From positions 1 through 54,046 of the forward strand of contig JAAVTG010000027.1 of NCBI GenBank assembly GCA_011947345.1: a stretch of DNA of 54,046 nucleotides. Reading direction: 5' to 3'. Source of the stretch: Phytophthora quininea (taxonomy: Eukaryota; Oomycota; Peronosporomycetes; Peronosporales; Peronosporaceae). Position 1 is the first letter of the stretch; every line of letters starts with the position of its first letter. A program made the translations under genes and the position numbers. This document shows, one piece after another, positions 48,559 through 54,046 of this stretch. The notes under the pieces are model-generated. The model saw only the letters and a program-made list of their open reading frames with translations, had not been told where the DNA came from and searched no databases.

Positions 48559-49653
48559 CGCTGTTTTGCTGGGAAGAACTTGGAGAAATGAGAGCCCAAC
48601 ATTGACTCGCTGAGCAGCTATCTCCATGATGCCCTGGGATTACGGGGATAATGATGATTATGTGGAGCTTGCCATGCACATGCTGCAACTCGCAAGTTTC
48701 ATGAGCTTTCATGCTTGCATGTTTACCTTCGTCTCCAGGCTTCCATCCGGTACGACGGCGAGTTCTTCTTCCCAGAGGCAAAGTATCGGGCCGCAATGAT
48801 CCACAACAACGGGCAGGACATTCCAACAATGCAATCCAGCCTCAATGGGACCCGACATTCGCGCTGCATCCCCAAGCAGAGGGCCAAAAACGCCATTGTC
48901 ATCACGATGGCGGGGCAAATTCAGAACACGAAATGCTCGGTCGATTTGAACACCAAACATCGCCGTACTCCCAGCACTATCCTACCGCTCTTGCGCCGTT
49001 TCCGCTGCTAGCCGACTCAGGAAGCCTCCGAGGGAAACGACTGCAGCGTCGTTGTGCATGCCACACAGATCGTCCGTGGGATGGCATTCCGTCGCTGCAG
49101 CAAAACTGTATGCGGCGACGAGCTTGCTCCGGAAGGCTTTGCGTTGCCGTCTCCACCGAGACGATCATGCGCCTCGATGTCAGAATTTCTCCTTGTGCGT
49201 GGCGAGGGTGATCATCCACAGCAGTGAGGGTTCCGAGAAGTCGACAGCAAGATGATGCGCATCTTGAAGTTGCCTGCAAGAAGTCACTCGAGCCAGAACT
49301 CAGACCGTCTTGTTTTCTTGGTCACCTGCCTGGAGAATTGGCCTCGATCACCTTGGTCACCTCGCCGCGGTGATCACCGGATCGTGCGGCCAATTCCGCT
49401 GCCGTGCGATGAAAGACCGCCTCGAGACCGCTGAGATTTTCGAGAAGGTGTTCGAATGCCATGCCGGCGCCTCCCACTATCGTAGTCAAGGCGTGTCACC
49501 GCTTCCCGCGTGTATGTCACTGCAACATGCATCATCCACTGCACGACATCCACCGCGGCAATGCGGACGTGTTTCTCACGACCGCCGAGCGCTCGGACCA
49601 TTCTGCAATTCGCCTCCGAAGACGGAAGACCTTCTCGCCAAAAACTCACCACC
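48559..49653. other. Intergenic with unrecognised open frames
   Basis: A plus frame at 48715-49011 (98 codons; contains RYDGEFFFPEAKYRAAMI) looks coding-like and may be a gene fragment, but I do not recognise it. The rest shows nothing; the final part is the upstream region of the elicitin-like gene. Confidence 0.35.
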
Positions 49654-50296
49654 ATGAAGACCTTCTTCGCCATCGCCACCGTCGCCGTGCTGACCAGCTC
49701 TGCTACCGCCGCCACGTGCAGCTCATCAGTGTTGTCGGCGCTGCTCACGGACCAGTACATCGACCAGTGCTCCACCGACTCGGGCTACGTCTTCACGGCC
49801 GCATCGATCCCGACCCAGGACATCATCGACAAGATGTGCGCGTCCAGTGCGTGCCGGAACCTGCTGGCCGACACCCAGGCCATGAACTTGACCGAGTGCA
49901 CGCTCCCCGTCGGCGACAACATTGAACTGCTGGCCGACCTGATCGACTACGTGCCGCCGCGCTGCCCGTCCGCGTCAGGTTCTGCCAGTGTCGCCTCCAC
50001 CGGGTCTGCGACCACGGGAACGGCGACGGCGGGCTCCACGGCGACGGGGGCAACCGTGGGGTCAACTGCGGCCAGCACAACCGGCGGTTCCAATACCGTG
50101 ACGGCCCCGACGAGTTCAGCGTCGTCAACTGCATCGTCCGGCACATCATCCGGCGAGACGCCGACGACCTCCACGACCTCCGTCGGCCGCGGCGGACACT
50201 TCGGCCGCCTCGTCGGGATCGAGCGATGCGTCCACTGTCACGCGTGCTTTTGGCGTTGCCTCGCTTGCTGCGGTCGCCGTGGCCTACTTCCTGTAG
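49654..50296 (+). CDS. Elicitin-like protein with GPI-type tail (frameshift near the 3' end)
   Basis: ATG 49654 starts a signal peptide (MKTFFAIATVAVLTSSATAA). The elicitin domain of about 95 residues follows with six Cys: ATCSSS, DQCSTDSGY, IDKMCASSACRNLL, TECTLP, PPRCPS, in the family's spacing. Elicitins bind sterols and are recognised by plants. A Thr/Ser/Gly-rich, probably O-glycosylated linker follows. The frame from the ATG loses the expected end after about 50190 and runs to 50310. The neighbouring frame gives AAD, then SSGSSDAS and a hydrophobic end (VASLAAVAVAYFL) with TAG 50294-50296. The GPI signal is therefore displaced by a one-base shift. Confidence 0.85.
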
Positions 50297-50849
50297 ACTG
50301 GAGAGAGTAAGTTATAGGGATGCCCGAGCTGCTAGTTAAAACATCTATGCCTGCAAGTCCAGGTGAAACGAGATCAATAGACCTCCTTCCTTGAACACTT
50401 TCTTCCTTGATACCGCACAGGCGCAGCTTCTTGTTTCCTGCTTTGGTGAGGAAAGGCGATTGTCACGTCTGAAGTCCACGGGGCCGTGCAGATTGGTGCC
50501 ACCACGCGAGTTCTCATGGATCGTGCTGCTGGGTCTGCTGGGCCTTGAAACTTGCCATGGGAGAAGCGAATGAACTCGACAAAGCGTATCACCAGCACGC
50601 AGAGCTGCCTCGAGAAGGACTGTTTGATAAACAAAGCTTTCGTCATCTCCTCGCCCTCTGAGCTGTAGACTGTGCTGTTCATGAGGCACTCGTCATTGGT
50701 GTTCACAGGGGCTTCCTGCACGTCAGCCTGATGTCCTGATCGTTTAGCACTCCCGAGTTAATCTCCCCGTGAAGCCACGAAAGGAAGAGCCTTGTTCTCC
50801 GATGTGTCACTCTGGAATCCGCAGTCTCCGATACGAACCGTCGTACATC
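50297..50849. other. Intergenic; possible minus-strand ORF not assigned
   Basis: A minus frame at 50374-50721 (115 codons) shows a hydrophobic/aromatic segment (QLCVLVIRFVEFIRF) and no known domain. I cannot tell whether it is real. Confidence 0.3.
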
Positions 50850-51896
50850 ATGCGGAAAGCCGAGCTCGTCGCGAGCGTGCTCGCTGCTGCCGCCCGACAC
50901 GGCCTGGCCCCAGGACCCGGACGCGCGTCTGGCCGGCGGCCGCACCGTTTTCATGGCGGTGGCGGCGCTGCCGTCGCCCAAGCTGGCGCTCAAACTCGTC
51001 GACTTTGTCTACCACAACCACAACACCAACTTCTGGGCCAAAAGCGCCGACAACCGGCACGTCATTATGGATGCCTGTCACAACGGCGTGCACCCGTCGG
51101 TGCTGCTCCGCCTGGTCAAATACGCCCGGAAGACGAGCCTCAAGGTGGTGGTGCCCATGTCCCGGCGGACGCGGACGGCCGCGACGCCATCGAGATCGCG
51201 GTCCGCGCCGGCCACGGCCAGTTGGCGTCGTGTCTCTTGGGCGACGACGACCCGGTCTGGATCCACGACCTGCTGTGCCGCCACTCGCCGTTGGAGGTGC
51301 TTGAGTTCGCCATCGAGTCCAAGAACGAACAGTGCGTGCTGCAGCTGCTGGCCAACAAACGAGTGGCGCGGGACTTGCAGCCAGGAGCCGCCGCCCACCT
51401 CAACGCCAACACCCGCTGGGAGCAGCGCGTGGTGCGGGTCAAAAGGTTCTTCAACGTCTACACGTGCGTGGGTATGGCCGTGCGGTGTGATACGCCTCGC
51501 ATCGTGGAAGCGATCTACGAGGTGAACTTCAAAGAGACCCCGCAAGCAGTTTGGTACGCGCTCTACAAGCTCAAACACTCGGGAAGGAAGGTAGAGGTGT
51601 CGCCTGAGATTCGACGCATGGCCAGCGAGTACCTGGTGGATCTACTGCCACAACTGCGGGACATTCTGATCGTCCGGAACTGGGAGTTTCTGATGAAGCA
51701 GGAGCGGTCGTCGTCGCTGTGGAGACTCGTGTGGCACATGCGGCGCTTTAGTCGTCGCGACTGGAGCTACATCGCCAAGAACCCGTGGGCCAAACTGCCC
51801 GTTGAGATGCTGCTGCTCATCTTGACGTTCCTGCTGCCGTCCGAGGCGTTGCAGGCGGAAAAAGTGGCTGCTTTCGTGGAGTACAAGCAGAAGTAA
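50850..51896 (+). CDS. Unrecognised ankyrin-like protein (two frame changes)
   Basis: From ATG 50850 the first frame is plausible only for the start (MRKAELVASVLAAAAR). The middle reads in the next frame from about 50900 to 51170 (VFMAVAALPSPKLALKLVDF, NRHVIMDACHNGVHPSVLL). The remainder returns to the first frame (DGRDAIEIAVRAGHGQLASCLL onward to TAA 51894-51896). The helical pairs with GHxxLxxxLL spacing look like divergent ankyrin-type repeats. The C-terminal 200 residues are helical and end in LPVEMLLLILTFLLPSEAL. Compensating one-base shifts in GC-rich sequence suggest indel errors or decay. No specific function assigned. Confidence 0.6.
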   Translation: MRKAELVASVLAAAARHGLAPGPGRASGRRPHRFHGGGGAAVAQAGAQTRRLCLPQPQHQLLGQKRRQPARHYGCLSQRRAPVGAAPPGQIRPEDEPQGGGAHVPADADGRDAIEIAVRAGHGQLASCLLGDDDPVWIHDLLCRHSPLEVLEFAIESKNEQCVLQLLANKRVARDLQPGAAAHLNANTRWEQRVVRVKRFFNVYTCVGMAVRCDTPRIVEAIYEVNFKETPQAVWYALYKLKHSGRKVEVSPEIRRMASEYLVDLLPQLRDILIVRNWEFLMKQERSSSLWRLVWHMRRFSRRDWSYIAKNPWAKLPVEMLLLILTFLLPSEALQAEKVAAFVEYKQK

Positions 51897-52199
51897 TCAC
51901 TGCGGAGGCTTTGGCGATGGAATTTGTGCTGTTATAAGTTGAAATTCCTGGAGGGAGAATCGCATCGCTCAAGCGGTGTTGAATGTTTTGAAGCTGTACA
52001 CTGTAGGATCATGTCGAGATGAAGACTGCAGTCTTTCTTGCATGTTGTGTTTGTCGTCTAATCCAGACACAATCTCCGCGTGCTCAAGTGTTCGTGTGCT
52101 GTTGTACATGAATAATTGTGGGATCTTAAGTTGTCGGCTGACGGAACACACACGGCTCTCTTGAGGGTAATAACGCATAGAATTTGGGTCCTTCGAATG
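51897..52199. other. Intergenic, nothing recognised
   Basis: 3' flank of the ankyrin-like gene and spacer before the membrane-protein pseudogene. Confidence 0.3.
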
Positions 52200-53661
52200 C
52201 TTCATTCGTGATTCCAGTGACCAAGTCGTCGACTACTGCACGCGTCCCCACAACTGCTTGATTGTCTGGCTCGCCATGCAGATCACCAACTATGGAGGCA
52301 AAGGCTCCATCGAGCGAATGCTGGCGTTGGACGAGTACATCGAGCAGACGTCTCTGCTCCGAGTAGCGCTTGTAATCAGTCCCAGTCATTGCGATCGTAC
52401 TGACTCAGGAAAGCGTTCCCTTTCAGGATCCAGCACGCGGTTGGGATATGAATTTGTATGGCTTCTGGGTTCGATTCGCCTTTTTGTCAGCGACTGCCGC
52501 TTATGGAGCGATGAAACATTTTGGAGTGGTGGACGGCGTCAAGCTCTCAGCACTCCAGCTCGTGGCCTTCTGTTACCTTGTCATGTTTGGCACCGTCGAA
52601 GGGGCCATGGCGCTTGCAGCTTTATACAAACTATTGGGATTCCACTTGGTTCTGACCATGTTGATACCTCATGGTTGTAGCATTCTGTCGGAACGTCAAC
52701 CTTACACAGATCGCAAAGAAGCGAGGCCAACCGCTTAGATTGAATAAGTTTGCGGCGGTCCAGTCGGCGATGACAGTGCTTTATCCAATGTGCCAGGTGC
52801 TGTTTCGAGCCTGTGTGCATACCAAGTGCATATACCGTGCTTCTACGACTCGCTGTAATTGGCCACCTGCATCCAAAATGTGACGTCGATTTCGTCAGTG
52901 ATGGTGATTATGAGCTTTGACTTGCTGCAGGCGGCAATTGAGCTGCACGACCTGCACCAACGAACGGAACACATTCTGTCTCGACTTGACAAAGTCGCTG
53001 GCGGAAATCAAAACCTTCTGACGGCATTACGAGGACTATGCAGCCGAAAACACTACCCGCGGGGGTCCAAGTACGCTCGTGTTTTCCGCACAATCTTTCA
53101 TCAGAAGGTGACGAACTGCTGCAGATATTCGAGTCACAGTCGAGTTCCGGCGATAGCGTTGTCAGCTTCGGCCGACGATCTATGAGTCGGAGGATATCCG
53201 ACTGCTCAACAAAGGGACGGTTGTATGGCTCTGGAACCAACAGGGCGACGGGTTCAATGAGCCACCCTGTTGTTAACAGCATGCGTACTCTTCACGAAGC
53301 CCTGGCAGTACTTTTCACTACCGAATGACCGAGCACTTGAGACGGTCATCCCAATTCTCTACGCGAGCTTCGTATTCGCGATGGTTTACATCCCAAGTGG
53401 CGAGTATCACGAAGAGATGCATGGCGTGACTCGAGAACATGTTGGCGTCATGGTTTAGAGTATTCCCCTCTATGCGATGTTGTAGTTGATGTCGTTTGCA
53501 ATTCTCGCAGTGGTTCTACAGCGGAATTGCGGTATACCAGCGTTCTACTACCTCGCGTTCGTACTGGAGGCACAGGTGTCCCACGTAAAGTGCAAGTTTC
53601 TTTGTGGACCATCATGATGCTGGCCTACCGCGTTGCTCACTTCGGTGCGATTAAAAAGTAG
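52200..53661 (+). pseudogene. Multi-spanning membrane protein pseudogene
   Basis: Successive plus frames give hydrophobic segments: SVPVIAIVLTQESVPF, LYGFWVRFAFLSATAAYGAM, LQLVAFCYLVMFGTVEGAMAL, HLVLTMLIPH then VVAFCRNVNLTQIAKK, MTVLYPMCQVLFRACV. A soluble middle part follows (FESQSSSGDSVVSFGRRSMSRR). Then IPILYASFVFAMVYIPSGEYH, LMSFAILAVVLQRNCGIPAFYYLAFVLEAQ and LWTIMMLAYRVAHFG, ending at TAG 53659-53661. The layout fits large oomycete membrane proteins with two transmembrane blocks; I do not know their function. At least four frame changes and several stops make it a pseudogene. Confidence 0.6.
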
Positions 53662-54013
53662 ATTGCCGTGTTCTTTAGCTTACAGTACGTATTGTTTGCT
53701 TGGACTTAGCCGCCGACTTTTCCTTCCTGTTCGCTTGGATCGAGTGATGAACGTTCTCAAGTCCGTTTTGTTTCGTCTTCGGCCTGGAGGGAACTACATC
53801 CTTGATGCTTCAGTGACTGCAAGTGCAACATGGGCCAGTTGTTTCCGAGAGAGCAGGCCTTGGCCGCAAGTAATTGCCATCAGCCCATCAAGCATCCGGA
53901 CAGAAATTCACGCAAAGCCAAGTTCGACTCCGCCGTCCCTCTTCGTTTTGGTAAGCAAGAGCGCCGCATGGACACGATAGACGTTATTGACGTCGTCGTC
54001 GATTGTTTTTGCC
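53662..54013. other. Intergenic before the edge gene
   Basis: An open frame begins MNVLKSVLFRL near 53746 but shows no recognised domain. The rest would be the upstream region of the partial gene at 54014. Confidence 0.3.
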
Positions 54014-54046
54014 ATGAACGCCTTCCGTTTGACCGTCGCCGCCACT
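54014..54046 (+). CDS. Start of a possible secreted protein (3' partial)
   Basis: ATG 54014 in context TTTTGCCATGAACGCC opens MNAFRLTVAAT and runs off the window. The short polar start plus Ala/Val-rich continuation resembles the leaders of the secreted proteins upstream (for example MKTFFAIATV of the elicitin). Only 11 codons are visible, so this is tentative. Confidence 0.35.
   Translation, partial: MNAFRLTVAAT

Noticed and set aside
49950..50180. A separate minus-strand Val/Ala-rich ORF
   Set aside because: Shadow of the elicitin's Thr/Ser-rich linker.
1..54046. CRISPR arrays, rRNA operons, bacterial operons or ribosome binding sites
   Set aside because: Nothing of this kind is present; introns and the transposon mix show a eukaryotic genome.

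Overview
The window looks like a gene-sparse, transposon-rich stretch of an oomycete genome, most likely a Phytophthora or downy-mildew relative (Peronosporales). The evidence is the mix of gene types: RXLR-like secreted effectors, an elicitin with a Ser/Thr-rich GPI-type tail, a temptin-like secreted protein, Ser/Thr-rich GPI-tailed proteins, a large ankyrin-kinase gene, short introns (52-69 bases), and typical oomycete mobile elements (chromodomain Ty3/gypsy, Helitron, Crypton-type tyrosine recombinase, MULE, Merlin). Species cannot be fixed from sequence alone.

Layout. 1-5.3 kb: a broken Ty3/gypsy element cut by the left edge, followed by a minus-strand ORF joining a chromodomain-like segment to a possible papain-fold peptidase. 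5.5-5.9 kb: an ankyrin pseudogene. 6.2-12.6 kb: an RXLR-like effector gene split by a second, complete Ty3/gypsy insertion (identical 278-base LTRs, 5-base target duplication CGAGT). 12.6-16.7 kb: a palindrome with two arms of about 1.98 kb around a 168-base spacer. Each arm holds an old-yellow-enzyme gene and the 5' part of an effector gene. 16.6-17.4 kb: the intact effector. 17.5-22.0 kb (minus): a large ankyrin-pseudokinase-kinase gene with two frameshifts.

22-32.5 kb is a transposon graveyard: a zinc-ribbon transposase fragment, a MULE with SWIM finger and AT-hook, a decayed Crypton-type recombinase, and an HTH transposase-like fragment. 33-38.3 kb is a small secretome cluster: temptin-like protein, a SNARE (the only clear housekeeping gene), two Ser/Thr-rich secreted proteins, and three members of a small secreted effector-like family. 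38.7-41.4 kb is a truncated Helitron with a textbook 3' end. 42.1-48.6 kb has more members of the small effector family, a complete Merlin transposon (9-base target duplication, 2 introns), and a decayed RXLR-like gene. 49.6-54 kb holds an elicitin-like gene, an ankyrin-like unknown gene, a decayed multi-spanning membrane protein gene, and the first codons of a secreted protein at the right edge.

The genes are not operonic. The common themes are a plant-interaction secretome embedded in transposons, and frequent single-base frame changes in otherwise conserved genes. The latter means either broad pseudogenisation or uncorrected long-read indels. The most unusual items are the transposon-split effector abutting a palindrome that creates a chimeric secreted ORF, the chromodomain/peptidase-like antisense ORF, and a small effector family with non-canonical RXLX motifs.
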